Shown here: one piece after another, positions 11,853-23,690 of the stretch
Layout: each line of letters opens with the position of its first letter
Position numbering within the stretch: the first letter of the stretch is position 1
NCBI GenBank assembly: GCA_028554795.2
Contig: CM068838.1
Location: forward strand, 132,371,768-132,435,767
Length of the DNA: 64,000 bases
Direction: 5' to 3'
From: Sinohyriopsis cumingii
Taxonomy: Eukaryota; Mollusca; Bivalvia; Unionida; Unionidae
Program-made: the position numbers and the translations under genes
The notes under the pieces: generated by a model
What the model was told of the DNA's origin: nothing
Seen by the model: only the letters and a program-made list of their open reading frames with translations
The model's database searches: none

Positions 11853-12460
11853 CATATTAAAAAGATGGTAAATGTATAAACATTTATTGGTCATTACCAT
11901 TGCATGCCATTGTTGTTTTGTTGCAAATTTGAGCCTCAGTCTGTCTCATCAACTTGCAATGGAGAATATTTAAAAAAATTACCAGTTTATCTGAATGTTT
12001 TATGTAAGCTATTAAATAAACTTACAGGCACTAAGTAACATCAGGAGTATCAAAGTAAAGGAAATATACTTTACCAAGGATATCGGATATGTGATCTTGT
12101 GCTTTTGTGGCAATAATCTTTATTGAAACTTGGAACAAGATGGTTACATATCCCAGATAGTAGTTGTGTTAATTGCTTTACTGTACATAGAAAAATATAA
12201 TTTACTTACTTGGTTGTATACTCTTGGGTTGATAACAATCCTTCTGATCTGAAGTAAAATCTCTAGACCAAATTTTGTAAATCTCCAGATTTCACTATCT
12301 TGACCATCACAAGCAAAATGCAGTTTTCTTTTCTTTTGTTGCCTAAATTTGCTAATTTATTGCTTGAACTTGAATCTGTACTGAAGATTCAGTAATACAT
12401 TTGCATAGGGACAGTGAGTATTATGAGTTATCATATGATGGCATCAATTTTTTTTTAAAG
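11138..12460. other. No gene recognised; possible intron upstream of the 12.46-kb exon
   Basis: AT-rich with one TA microsatellite. No second exon was found. Confidence 0.5.
11783..11850. repeat. TA dinucleotide microsatellite
   Basis: About 66 bp of alternating TA. Confidence 0.95.
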
Positions 12461-12580
12461 GTGGATATTAGGAAGACAGATGGCTCGCTTGGTGGTTCCA
12501 GCACCTTTTCCCCCATATCAGTGGAGAGTAAGCTGGGTGGATCCTTGAAAGTGGCCCTGTATGATCCAGTTACTCAACAG
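12461..12580 (+). CDS. Candidate internal exon (40 codons, phase 0-0) of an unidentified gene
   Basis: A 120-bp open segment stands out from the AT-rich surroundings by balanced codon use. It is preceded by a run of T ending in AAAG, a plausible acceptor, and ends in CAG followed by GTGGGT, a good donor. It encodes a Ser/Gly-rich start (DGSLGGSSTFSPIS) followed by VESKLGGSLKVALYDPVTQQ. I do not recognise the protein. The reading frame is also open 60 bp upstream and 18 bp downstream, but those extensions look intronic (poly-T, then a stop in TTTCAGTAG). No partner exon was found by eye within the window, so the gene would have very large introns here. Alternative: a fragment of a processed or mobile sequence. 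Confidence 0.45.
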
Positions 12581-12862
12581 GTGGGTGACTTTCAGTAGTT
12601 AAGATTTTAGGCAGGTATCACTTGAAGTGGATTGTTTTAAACATTTGAATGGTCTTCAGGTTAGTGTATTGATCTATCTAACAACTTAACTCTCTCTTTC
12701 TATTATCATTCAACCATACCCATAAGAATTGACTACTATGAGCTGGTGGCTTATTCACTTTCTGGGCTGAAAGAAAACCTTTGTTGTGGTGATAGTGTCA
12801 TGCCTACTGCTTGGATTAAGACAAGAGGAATCTTTTTACTTGGGCAAGGTCTGTATCTGGAG

Positions 12863-12984
12863 CCTCACTGCCAACCTTTAGGCCACAAAATAAACCTCAC
12901 TGCCAACCTCTAGGCCACAAAATAAACCTCACTGGCAACCTCTAGGCCACAAAATAAACCTCACTGCCAACCTCTTGGCCACAT
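12863..12984 (+). repeat. Minisatellite, 32-bp unit, 4 copies
   Basis: Unit CCTCACTGCCAACCTCTAGG plus CCACAAAATAAA, with few substitutions. Confidence 0.92.
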
Positions 12985-13399
12985 CATATTCATTAATCAG
13001 CTTCCTGTGTGAAGCTTTTAATGCTAGTAACATGAAAGCTGCTGCTTTTGCACAGGTGATTCTTTGAGACAGTAAATATCCGGACTATATGATGAGAATT
13101 CACACTCTGATTGGAAAGTTCTAGAATTCCATAACACCCCTGGTTCAGCCTGTAACTACCTTGCCCGTGCACACTATTCTTCATTCTTAGTCCAGTTGCT
13201 GACATTACTTCAGCACTGAAGAGATACTGCCTTCACTTTGATTGTTAACATCAAAGTTTGAGATTTTCTTTATGTACATTTTGATCTTGTAAAATTACCC
13301 TTGATTAAGCATCTTTTTTTTTGTAATTTAGATCTCAATAGCTATTTGCAGTTTTTAGTTGTATTGATCATAGAGAAGAGCTGATGGGATTCTATGTTG

Positions 13400-14220
13400 T
13401 TCTTTGTCTGTCCATTAGCACAAGTTTGTTAGTGCCACTTGTTGTAATCTACTTGCTTGAAACTTGACATACGCATTCATCTCATGGCTGCTTTTGTCCT
13501 AAATGAAAATGGGACTGTTCAGACAACCAATATGGCCATCACATTGGCCGTCTTGGAGATCTTGTTATTCCTACTCCAGAATGGATAGTCATAACAGCGT
13601 GGGATTTTCACTTCAAGACTTCCTATGATGTCTGGTTGTCCTAAATGAAAATTGTGCCAATGGGGTTTTGTATGTTCTGTATGGCCAACATATTGGTCAT
13701 GTTCAAAATATTGTTTTTGCTACTTCTCTTACATGGATAGCAGTGTGAGCAGTAGTTTTTTTATTTTTATGAAAGATGTATTATGATGTCTTGCTGGTCC
13801 TAAACAAAAATGGTAACAATCTGACATCCATTATGTCCACCATTGCTGCCATCTTAAAAGTCTTGTTATCACAACTGGACTTGAACACAGCCATATTGAC
13901 TTAGGGTTTTCCCCAGAAGACTTCTTGTGATGTCCAGTTGGTCTTAAATAAAAATGTTGCAGATCAGACGTCCAATATGGCCACCACAGCAGCCAGCTTG
14001 AAAATATTATTGTTTGAATGAAAAGTCATGACTCCTTCTGAATGGATGAATATTATGATGTTGGCTTCCAAATCCTAAATGAAAATGGCACAAATCATAC
14101 ATCCAATATGGCTGCCATGACAACTGTCTTAAAAATTTTGTTGGCACTACTCCCCTTGATTAAAAACCTAAAAGCCTATTTACTTTGTCCTAAATGAAAA
14201 TGGTACCAAGCATCAAGCTG
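13400..14220 (+). repeat. Old degenerate tandem repeat, about six units of 112-160 bp
   Basis: The phrase TCCTAAATGAAAATGG recurs at 13497, 13638, 13798, 13941, 14076 and 14188 in variant form. Each is followed by a CAATATGGCCRCCA-type phrase and ATCTTG. It resembles ancient interspersed repeats rather than exons. Confidence 0.7.
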
Positions 14221-14549
14221 ACATCTAGCACCCCAACATCTAAGGGTTGTGCTCTACAAATTTGTTCTTTCCAAAGCATTTACTTTTTAAAGAAAAAGAA
14301 TTTCCCAGGTTTCCCTCACTGGTTATCCTGACTCATTGAAAAAGATATTGTATATCATAGGCAACGATAATTTAACTTTTAATTCCCTTTATTTTTCTTG
14401 TATAATTGACTGATGCAATTTGGGTTATTGAGTACCTTATGTGCATCTATGCCAAGAAAACTAATTGCTCAGCTTGGTAATTTTTACTTCTTGGAAATCA
14501 AAGGTAAATTGTTATAAAAGAAACAGAAAATGAGCGAATAACTTTTTCA

Positions 14550-14596
<47 letters not shown>

Positions 14597-15163
14597 ATTT
14601 GTAAGTTTTCATTGCACTTGCAGAGGCTGGTATTGCCTACTCTGACAAACTTTGTTTTCTCTAATTTAAAAACTGCTAAACTTAATTTACTTTGGACTAA
14701 TTTAGTCTGATTTTTCAAGCACATGGAAGCAGCAGTTGTGCTCAGCTTAGTTCATACATGATTTCCACAACTACAGCATGTAAAGAAATTTGTGCAACAG
14801 TATATGGAAGTAGCATAGAAGTTTGCAAATGTCTCTCCATTGTGCATGTTGCAAATGAAGACATCTTCACCTAACACCAGTCACTCTGTCAGAAGGTCAT
14901 AATATCTGTAGAGTGCAACCTAATTTAAAAGCCTTGTTATTGCTGAAGAATATCAGAAATGGTTTCAACATTTGACACATGAAAGGAAGAAATGGTTTTG
15001 AATTCCTGGAAATTCTTTTCACCTAGTGGAGTTTCAGTTCCTTAGAGGGATTCATTTTTTGGTTATGTTTTGTATAGCCTTGTGATTAGGGTCTTAACCC
15101 ACAGAGGTTTAAGTGTAACTATTATTGTTTGAGAATTATTTCTAGTTCTGGGTAAGTATTTTG
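14221..15163. other. No gene recognised
   Basis: AT-rich sequence with one TA microsatellite at 14554-14594; no coding or mobile signature seen. Confidence 0.5.
14554..14594. repeat. TA dinucleotide microsatellite
   Basis: About 40 bp of alternating TA. Confidence 0.95.
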
Positions 15164-15960
15164 TTAACCCTTTACCTCATAGAGCATAGTGACAAAGTGC
15201 AGCTCGCTATACATAGAACACCTGTTACCTAGTCGACCGCATACGCATAGCTTGCCTGTGAACTATTAAGCAATGTAGTGTATGTTATGTTTAACAGCAA
15301 TTTTAACCATTTTACATTTTTGGTACACATCTATTACATGTGGAACAATTTAAGAGTAAAGGCCGATTGTTATAGCTGTGTAATTATTTATCACGGAAGA
15401 AATTGTTATGTGCTTTAAAATCTGGAGAGAATTCATTCACCGTCATGTCAGTGAGGCCGTGTGACCAACCATAGAGCTGCCATTTCTCATACTCGAAATT
15501 TACAAGTTTTTCATCTGTGTCTACATCACTAAGTCATCTAAATTTGATAATTTATAAAAACTAATTGCAGCCTATATCAATATCAGAGCCTTTACCTAGG
15601 TTATTGAATCTTTCCTAGTTGTGATTCTAATCATGAAAACTTCGTAAGTACAGAATGAAATCCGCGACTGCCATTTTGGAGAGTGGAGATTACGACCCAG
15701 TTACTTTAAATAGCAGACATCGACCAGTACATAAACAGTGACCACGTGATCTGACGTAATTGTCATTCACAGAAATGAATTTAGTATCTAATAAAGGGTT
15801 TTCCCCAAAGGTGGCGCTACGAAAACCGGCTTAAAATGGCTGATGTTTACAGCAGACGTCAAAAGGCACTTCTGTGGGACTTTTGTAGAAGCATCAAAAG
15901 TCGCTTCGATGCGACTTTTGTAGAGGCGTCCAAAGACGGTTGTATGAGGTAAAGGGTTAA
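15164..15960. mobile_element. Non-autonomous piggyBac-like MITE (797 bp) with TTAA ends
   Basis: Terminal inverted repeats TTAACCCTTTACCTCATA at 15164-15181 and its exact reverse complement at 15943-15960 give an 18-bp perfect match including the TTAA target duplication. There is no transposase ORF inside. A subterminal hairpin AAAAGTCGC/GCGACTTTT lies at 15897-15920. Local GC is higher than in the flanks. It could have been moved by a relative of the transposase relic at 62 kb. Confidence 0.85.
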
Positions 15961-16194
15961 CCATATCCTTGCCAAAATTGGTATGTGAACCTGATTCTGT
16001 TTATTGTTTTATTACAGTTGTGAATCATAATAAATAATTCACATTCCTTTTAATGTGACTAGTGCGATTTTTGTCTCAGAAAAGTTGGTTGCAGGTTTTC
16101 TTTGATATTGTGTGTATAGTGATTGAACACTAGTTTCAGTTTCAGAAATTAGTACAAGATAGTATTGGTATAGTACAAGATAGTATTCATACCA

Positions 16195-18650
16195 AGAGTG
16201 TTTACCAGAGTCATCGGTTCATCTATTTACTTATGTCATCTACTTAAGGTCATTCAGTATCCCATTCTTATCATATGTCAATAATTGGTTGATCCACAAT
16301 GGCTGATTAGAGTCCCTTAGATTAGATGTGTCTCACTGTTTGTCCATTGTGACCAGTCTGGGTCTTTTACCCAACTTAGAGAAATTGGAACTTACTCCAT
16401 CTAAGGATTTCACCCCTGTGGGGATGAATTTTCTCACAAACAAAGGCTTGGTCAGTGTCATTTGGGACAGAGTATTCAAGATCCTTTACCTGTTGGAAGT
16501 CACTGTCACTTGGGACAGAGTAGTCAAGATCCTTTACCATGTTGGAGGTCAGTGTCGCCTGGGACATAGTAGTTAAGATCCTATACCTGTTGGAAGTCAT
16601 TGTCACTTGGGACAGAGTAGTCAAGATCCTTTACCATGTTGGAGGTCAGTGTTGCTTGGGACAGAGTAGTCAAGATCCTTTACCTGTTGGAAGTCAGTGT
16701 CACTTGGGACAGAGTAGTCAAGATCCTTTACTTGTTGAAGGTCAGTGTTGCTTGGGACAGAGTAGTCAAGATCCATTACCTGTTGGAGGTCAGTGTCACT
16801 TGGGACAGAGTAGTCAAGATCCTTTACATGTTGGAGGATCTGAGAGCCAAGAGCATGTTGTCAGCTTGTCTTTTCATGTCTTCTGGGGACATGCAAGTCA
16901 ACAGCAGACCTCCAGTTTCTTCTTTGGGTGAAGTAGAAACCACACTGGGACCCTCTGATTGCCCAGATTTCTCTAGGTCTGGATTTCCACCACTATATAA
17001 TTTGGTTGACTAATTGTGACCATTTTCTGTCCCCAGGCATGCACCAGATGCCAAAGAACCATACTGATATCTGATAGGAGGCATGTCATATGAAGGGTGT
17101 GGTTCTCATATAGAGCTAGAAGGACTGATTCTGTAGGGTTTGTGGTCCTGGGAAGAAAAGGATCTCCATATTAATTTGGAAATTCAGGTAGTAAGTTGTC
17201 ACTGTGTGATGGTTTCTGACGACAACACATCTGTGGTAGTTTGCCTCAGAAGACAAGGAGGTACATGTGCACCTTCTCTCATTATGGAGGTTTGGATCCT
17301 TCACTTGGCAGCCTTGGAAAGGAGTACCCTGTGAGTTTGCCAAATTCTTGGCAGAAAGAATATTTTGAGGGAAAGTTCATGAAGGAAGAGGAAGACAGTC
17401 CACACAGAATTGCATCTACTCCAGGCTGTAGCAGTTCCCTGTTCAGACTTTAGGGGACACCATTTTGGTGGACTTGGCTGTGATAGGTTAAACAAAAAGT
17501 TCTCTTTCATGATTCCCTTGTTGTGAGCCAGAGAGCATGGTCAGTGAATGCTTTCAGCCTGAAGTGGGTTCATCTATTTATTTATGCATTTCCACCCTTC
17601 AGGATGAAACGGTGGGTACTTAAGAAGGCAAGGAAGTCCACTGCTCAGCTCTTTTTGATAGGCCTTCTGTGGCACCAATGATCATGGCTCAATGATTGTC
17701 TTGACCTGCTGGTGGAACATTCCAGGACATTACCCTAGAGGAGGGATCATCTGTTGCGTCACAGAGGCTTTTGCCTACACAACCACCTGCAGATAATCCA
17801 CCTTCAGACATGACTAATTTCTCTGCCTGGTCAAGTTTTCAAGCCAAGGTGCATTGTTCAGTTTAGATTATCTGCATCTAAGGTCAATGATGCCAAGTAG
17901 AGAATCTTTTTTGATTGGTGCTGTAGGAAAGATGTCAATCCTCTTTGTCCCTGCTGTTCTCTTCCTGTTTGATGATAAATAATGTTTGGTTTCTAGTATC
18001 AAGGCTATAGGGTAGCACTATCCAACACAACACAATTTTCAGAAGTCCTAGTCATTATTGTGGACTCGCATAACAGACCAGATCAGGTATTTCAGACTGC
18101 AAAGACTGCCATGCCACTTACTAACCTATATGGAATCTCCATTGCATTTTGTAGTCTTTCAAACCCCCTAAAGGGTGAAGCTTCCTTCAAGTATCTAATA
18201 CTGAAGACTGTTTTCTTGTTCTTATTATTGTCTGCAAGATGAAGGTGCAAAATTCATGCCCTATCCTTAGAGCAAGGCAGTATATTATTCATTGGAAATA
18301 ATGAGTCAATTTATCTCCTTTGCTAAGCAGGCCTTTTTGCACAGAGAAAGCTTGAATCAGTTGCTTCACTTCCCAATTGAGATCCCCAGTCTTAATCATA
18401 TCTATGCTGGGGCTGGTTAATATAGGCTTTAATGTCCAGTTAGGGCTTTACATTTTTATTTGGTGGTTCTAAGGGAGAAGAAAGGGTTTGAAGGATGGTT
18501 TTCTCTACTTTATGGGCTCGGCTGATATTTCAGCTTCCACCATTTTGAGCTGGACTGCGATAACTTTTAAGAGAGCTTATCAGTCCATTACTGAGAGGGA
18601 CCTTATAGTTATGAAAATTGAAGCCAGGGAGTTTTGAGCTATTGATTCCT
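16195..18650 (+). pseudogene. DIRS-type retrotransposon relic 2 (RT, RNase H and tyrosine recombinase remains)
   Basis: Collinear remains of a DIRS pol. RT: FTRVIGSSIYLC, then YVNNWL at 16274-16291 (catalytic YxDD changed to YVNN), then LGLLPNLEKLELTPSKDF near 16360-16410. A 48-bp minisatellite sits inside this domain (16451-16838). RNase H: SHIELEGLIL, LHINLEIQ, then DDNTSVVVCLRRQGG near 17215-17265. A VDL-like/RLNKK block follows near 17470. Tyrosine recombinase: KVNDAK, stop, RIFFDWC near 17880-17920, GISIAFCSLSNPLKGEASFK near 18130-18190 followed by ILKTVFLFLLLSAR, and ISASTILSWTAITFKRAYQS near 18525-18590. Many stops and frameshifts make it non-functional. A family-B SINE follows at the 3' side. 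Confidence 0.85.
16451..16838 (+). repeat. Minisatellite, 48-bp unit, about 8 copies, inside DIRS relic 2
   Basis: Unit GTCAGTGTCACTTGGGACAG, AGTAGTCAAGATCCTTTACC and TGTTGGAA, with a CATG variant in place of CTGT. 48 is a multiple of 3, so both strands stay open, giving repeated VTWDRVVKILYLLEVS peptides. The peptide matches the stretch expected just after the RT GLV block, so the repeat arose from DIRS coding sequence. Confidence 0.93.
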
Positions 18651-18653
18651 CAT

Positions 18654-18836
18654 CATGTAGCATGATGTCCCACCCAGTCACATTATCCTGACACCAGGCA
18701 GACCAGTCCTATCACTAACATCTTAATGCTGAGTACCATTTTTTTATAAGTGTTGGTATGACACGGCTGGTTTTCGAACCTGCGACCTCTTTTATCTGAG
18801 GCAGATTTTCTAACCATTAGGCCACCGGAGTGGTCT
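18654..18836 (-). mobile_element. tRNA-derived SINE family B, 3'-truncated, near the end of DIRS relic 2
   Basis: The reverse strand reads a tRNA-like head (GGTGGCCTAATGGTTAGA, B box GGTTCGAAAAC), then GGTACTCAGCATTAAGA and GTGTCAGGATAATGTGACTG. It breaks off near GCTACATGA. The remaining third of the body seen in other copies is missing. Confidence 0.75.
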
Positions 18837-18869
18837 TATTAGTCCTAATGAACTACATAGACCCAGATA

Positions 18870-20892
18870 AGCTGGCATGTTATGTGAAGGCAGATCTTGG
18901 TTGTGCCATTTGACATCTCAAATATTTTTAATTACTTTTTTATTCAAATTTCTGAAAACTTAAAGAACCCAAATTTTCATCTGATCTTTCAGAATCAAAA
19001 CGTTTTGTGCTAAAAAAACTTCCTAACAATATACAAGTTGAAATTCCAGAAATGAGTCCTGCATTTGTTGAAATGTATTCAAAAAATGAATGATGGTAAA
19101 GCTACAAGACTTGATATGATTGGATCAAGGCTACTAGAAGCAGCTTCACCTGCTTTGTAGAGAGCAAAGCTTTCATTTGCAATGAAAGTATTAGGTCTAA
19201 TAAATTTCCACAGACATAGAAAATGGCCAAGGTAACATCATTGCATAATTCTGGAACAAAAAATGATGTAAAAGCTACAGACCCATCTCTATCCTTCCTT
19301 GACTTTCCAAATTAAAAGAAAAACATGTACATGATTCTTTTCTCAACTATTTAAACACTTATGATCTTATCCAGTTCAGTCTTGTTTTGGACAGAATCAC
19401 TTGTGTTAAACTGCACTTGTATCTTTGATTGATAAATTGCTACAAGCATTAGGTACAGGAAAAATAGTAGGCACCATTATGGTTGATTTTCATCAAGCTT
19501 TTGATCTTGTAGATCATGAAATTTTGCTTGAAAAACTGAAAGTCTATCCATGCAATGAAAACTCCAATAGCTGATTTACTTCTTAACTGACAGAGTGCAT
19601 TAAGTATCTTTAAATGGTCATCTTTCTGAAAGTAAAAGTATTCATTGTGGAGTACCACAAGGCTCTATCCTTGGACCTTGTTATTTATGTTATTCATTAT
19701 ATTTATCAATGACTTAACTCTTTAAGATCGGAAATTTAATTTCTTCCACTGACCTCTACATGCAGATGATACTACACTGTCTGAGATGGGTAAAACCAAA
19801 ACTGTACTTGAAAATAACTTGCAAGATGCTCCGAAGAGACTTAAAGAATAGTTCAAGGAAAATACTGTGATCATAAATACAGAAAGATAAGCCCTACTAG
19901 TTAAAAGAAAACAAAAACTAACAAGGCTAGATAGTGACAAACTCCAATTTATTTTGACAGTGTGAACTTTAATATGACCTCTCATGATAAATTTTTTGGT
20001 GTATTCATAGATTACAATCTTACTTTGTCTGTTCACATCAAACATATTTCAGAAAAAGGTTAATTCTTATCTTTGGTTACTGAAGAAAATCAAAACATAC
20101 ATTCCATTTCAGTGTAGGGTCATCTTTTATAAAAGTTATATTCAGCCATATCTGGACTGTTGTTACATAATTTGGGGTAATACTTCTAATTCAACCGTAA
20201 CTAAACTTTTAAGACTCCAAAAGAGGGCATGTCAAACATATCATTCTTAATCAATGTGTAGACAATTTCCAGGATGCAATGAATTAAATAAAAATTGTAA
20301 TAATACTTGTAATAATATTTCTTAGAAAGGTCAGATTTATGTATAAAATGTCCAGAGAGCCATTCCTGCCTACAAAAACAATATCTTTCACCAAAGAGAT
20401 GTTGATGGTATTCCAAATTTAACATCTGTCAGAGGTAAAAACTGCATTATACCAAGGCCAAAGAAAGAATTGTTTTTAAAAATATTCAGTATACTGGTCC
20501 ACTAGTAATGAACAAAATTTCCAGTGACATAAGGCAGGCTACTAGCATTTCTTCTTTTCAGAATCTGTGTCTCAAATGGATGAAATCTTAAGATGATTGA
20601 ACAGTTCCAGTAATAAAAGACTGCTTGTTTTTCTTTATTTTGCATCATTTTCATAGTTGAATCTTTCAATACATGATGATATTTTATATTTTATATATGT
20701 TTATGTGTTCACGGATGCCTGTGCTATGTTCCAGGCTTGATATTTTGATTCTTAGATTCACTTAATTGTTTAGTGTCAAGCCAAGTTTATCACATCTTTT
20801 TGTAGATATTGTACATATTCTGCCCAACAGTTAGAAGGTCTTAAGGTAGATTAGTTCTGTGACTACTTGAGTTACCTTCTGTAAATAAAGTC

Positions 20893-20925
<33 letters not shown>

Positions 20926-20935
20926 GAGCCATTTC
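18870..20935 (+). pseudogene. Non-LTR retrotransposon relic (Jockey/CR1-like RT and 3' tail)
   Basis: Degraded reverse transcriptase on the plus strand: GLDMIGSRLLEAASPAL-like block near 19110-19160, NDVKSYRPISILPWLSKLKE near 19265-19320 (NYRPISILP motif), a KAFDxVDHE-type block near 19490-19520, the PQGSILGP block near 19655, and HADDTTLS near 19762 (catalytic YADD region). The C-terminal FYKSYIQPYLDCCYIIWGNT follows near 20125-20185, then LLRLQKRA near 20208. The 3' end (near 20840-20920) is GTAGATTAGTTCT and AAATAAAGTC, followed by a TTA-repeat tail. The same tail occurs at 44440, 53560 and 590. The 5' limit is uncertain because it abuts DIRS relic 2 and a SINE. Confidence 0.75.
20896..20925. 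repeat. TTA trinucleotide microsatellite (LINE tail)
   Basis: About ten TTA units forming the tail of the 19-21 kb LINE. Confidence 0.9.
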
Positions 20936-21290
20936 AAGCCTGGACCAAGGTTTGATGCAGTATTTTATTTCTGTTTTCCATGGAGATTCAGTTTTATGTG
21001 TAAGGAGCATTCTTTATATATACATGCTGATAGTTTCCATCTTAGTCTTGTTACCCACCTGAAGAATGTAATTAAGTAGATTGCCTCTTATGTTGGTCCT
21101 TGTGAGCTAGGTAGCAAAGTTGTCACACAGAGCCAGCTACTGTATGATTTTTATATATTTTTGATTCTGTGGAGATTTGCTTAAAACTGCAGATACAATT
21201 TTTTCTTATGGTGTTAACTTATTACTCTGTTAGTTAGCAATAAATAACCAGTCATGCCAAGCATGTGATAACTATTTCCATCTGGCAAAT

Positions 21291-22351
21291 TGTGCAGTCC
21301 CTAGTTTTTGTGTTGTTGATGACAATGCAGTCCCTAGTTTTTGTGTTGTTGATGACAATGCAGTCCCTAGTTTTTGTGTTATTGGTGACAATGCAGTCCC
21401 TAGTTTTTGTGTTGTTGATGACAATTCAGTCCCTAGTTTTTGTGTTGTTGATGACAATTGAGTCCCTAGTTTTTGTTATTGATGACAATGCAGTCCCTAG
21501 TTTTTGTGTTGTTGATGACAATTCAGTCCCTAGTTTTTGTGTTGTTGATGACAATGCAGTCCCTAGTTTTTGTTATTGATGACAATGCAGTCCCTAGTTT
21601 TTGTTATTGATGACAATGCAGTCCCTTGTTTTTGTGTTGTTGATGACAATTCAGTCCCTAGTTTTTGTGTTATTGATGACAATGCAGTCCCTAGTTTTTG
21701 TTATTGATGACAATTCAGTCCCTAGTTTTTGTGTTGTTGATGACAATTCAGTCCCTAGTTTTTGTGTTGTTGATGACAATACAGTCCCTAGTTTTTGTGT
21801 TATTGATGACAATGCAGTCCCTAGTTTTTGTGTTGTTGATGACAATGCAGTCCCTAGTTTTTGTGTTGTTGATGACAATGCAGTCCCTAGTTTTTGTTAT
21901 TGATGACAATGCAGTCCCTAGTTTTTGTTATTGATGACAATGCAGTCCCTAGTTTTTGTTATTGATGACAATGCAGTCCCTAGTTTTTGTTATTGATGAC
22001 ATTGCAGTCCCTGGTTTTTGTGTTGTTGATGACAGTGCAGTCCATAGTTTTTGTTATTGATGACAATGCAGTCCCTAGTTTTTGTTATTGATGACAATGC
22101 AGTCCATAGTTTTTCTTATTGATGACAATGCAGTCCCTAGTTTTTGTGTTGTTGATGACAATGCAGTCCATAGTTTTTGTTATTGATGACAATGCAGTCC
22201 CTAGTTTTTGTTATTGATGACAATGCAGTCCATAGTTTTTGTCATTGATGACAATGCAGTCCCTAGTTTTTGTTATTGATGACAATGCAGTCTCTAGTTT
22301 TTGTTATTGATGACAATGCAGTCCCTAGTTTTTGTGTTATTGATGACAATA
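21291..22351 (+). repeat. Minisatellite, mixed 33- and 31-bp units, about 33 copies
   Basis: Unit ACAATGCAGTCCCTAGTTTT followed by either TGTGTTGTTGATG or TGTTATTGATG. The 33-bp form dominates on the left and the 31-bp form on the right, so the array drifted in two dialects. Open frames on both strands are by-products. Confidence 0.95.
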
Positions 22352-23539
22352 ATGGTATGAGGGCAATGTAATACTTGTCTTTTGGATTTTTAAGCAGTAA
22401 TCCATATTATACTGCATATAAAGAGATTGCAGTTGGACTGATGCAAGATATGGGTATCTTTTCTTGTTCAAAATATGTAATTGCCTGTGCATTTGATAAA
22501 TTAAATGCCTCAAGCCAGTGTAAGCGATGGATTAAATATTAGAGGAGAATCCACCACAAAATATAAAAATACAGCCAGAGAATTGGCATGTTGAATTATT
22601 TATACGCACCATTTAGCACCTCAGAAATGTCCACATAATGCTGCAATGAATTACTAAGCAATTTTTAATACCTACCATGAGGCAGAACAGACATTATTTT
22701 GTCTGTATGTCTGTCAGTACAACAGTTTGTCCCTTTTTTCTTGTTTCTGGACAAGAACTGAAGTTCTCCACTATGTTCTGAAAATCAAATCTTTGTATGC
22801 AGATTGCATTTGAAGCAAGAAAATACTGATTAATTTTTTGGGTGCCAGAAATCAGAGGCCAAGGTCTCAGGGACTGATGAAAGGAAAACTGTTTTTACAC
22901 ATTGATTTGATGTTAATACCAGCTGTCATGACAAAACTTTTCAAAAGGCTTGCATTTGAGATTACTTAAGGCACTTCATGATTTGTGGTTAAATGATGAA
23001 AGGTCAGGGTCGCAGTGACTTGAAGAGGAAAAAATATTTCTGCATGCTATTTTGAGTTCTTAATCGCCTACTTTGAGGAAATTGTGTGGATGGTTTGAAT
23101 TTGACACAAGGAAGTTTCCTCTTGTAAGGTCAAAAGTCAATCACAGAGACTGAAACAAGGCAGATCTGTTTACACAGAAGTACTTAAAGGTCAAGTTGTG
23201 TCAAATTTTAGGAAATAATATTTGTGATAAAATGCCATCAAAAGTGTCTTATTAAATGTATGACCAAAGAGATTTTAGTGGGGGAAAAAGTTGAAATGTG
23301 TAAAGCTGATTGGACAGAAAGTAACACAGACAAGTCACCAATATCAGGTTTCTATTTAGCAGGAAGTTAGGGGTGAGAATTTGGAAACATGTCATTATCA
23401 GGAAGTCAATTGCAAATCTGGGTAACTGAGTCCTTTTAATGCACCATTTAGTTATGGTATGGTCTGGTGGGGAAGAGGGCTGTTCTTTTAATAATGGCTA
23501 GCCAGTTTTATTCTGTCAGTAAGGAAGGTAGGGGTGGGT
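22352..23539. other. No gene recognised
   Basis: AT-rich. Phrases such as AGGTCAGGGTCGCAGTGACT near 23005 resemble old interspersed repeats, but no family was identified. Confidence 0.45.
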
Positions 23540-23690
23540 ATGTGACTGAGTAGGACATCTCTGTAGCATGATGCCCATGTGCTAGACATCACTAGAAACT
23601 GCCATGCTGCCGACATCATAGCAACATTACTTGAATTGTTAAAGCTACATTAGAAATGAAGCTAAAAAACCACACAAAAACATTCTCTTT
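23540..23690 (+). mobile_element. SINE family B, 5'-truncated fragment
   Basis: Only the body and tail remain: GTATGTGACTGAGTAGGACA, GCTAGACATCACTAGAAACT, GAATTGTTAAAGCTACATTA, then a CA-rich tail. No tRNA-like head and no clear target duplication. Confidence 0.7.
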
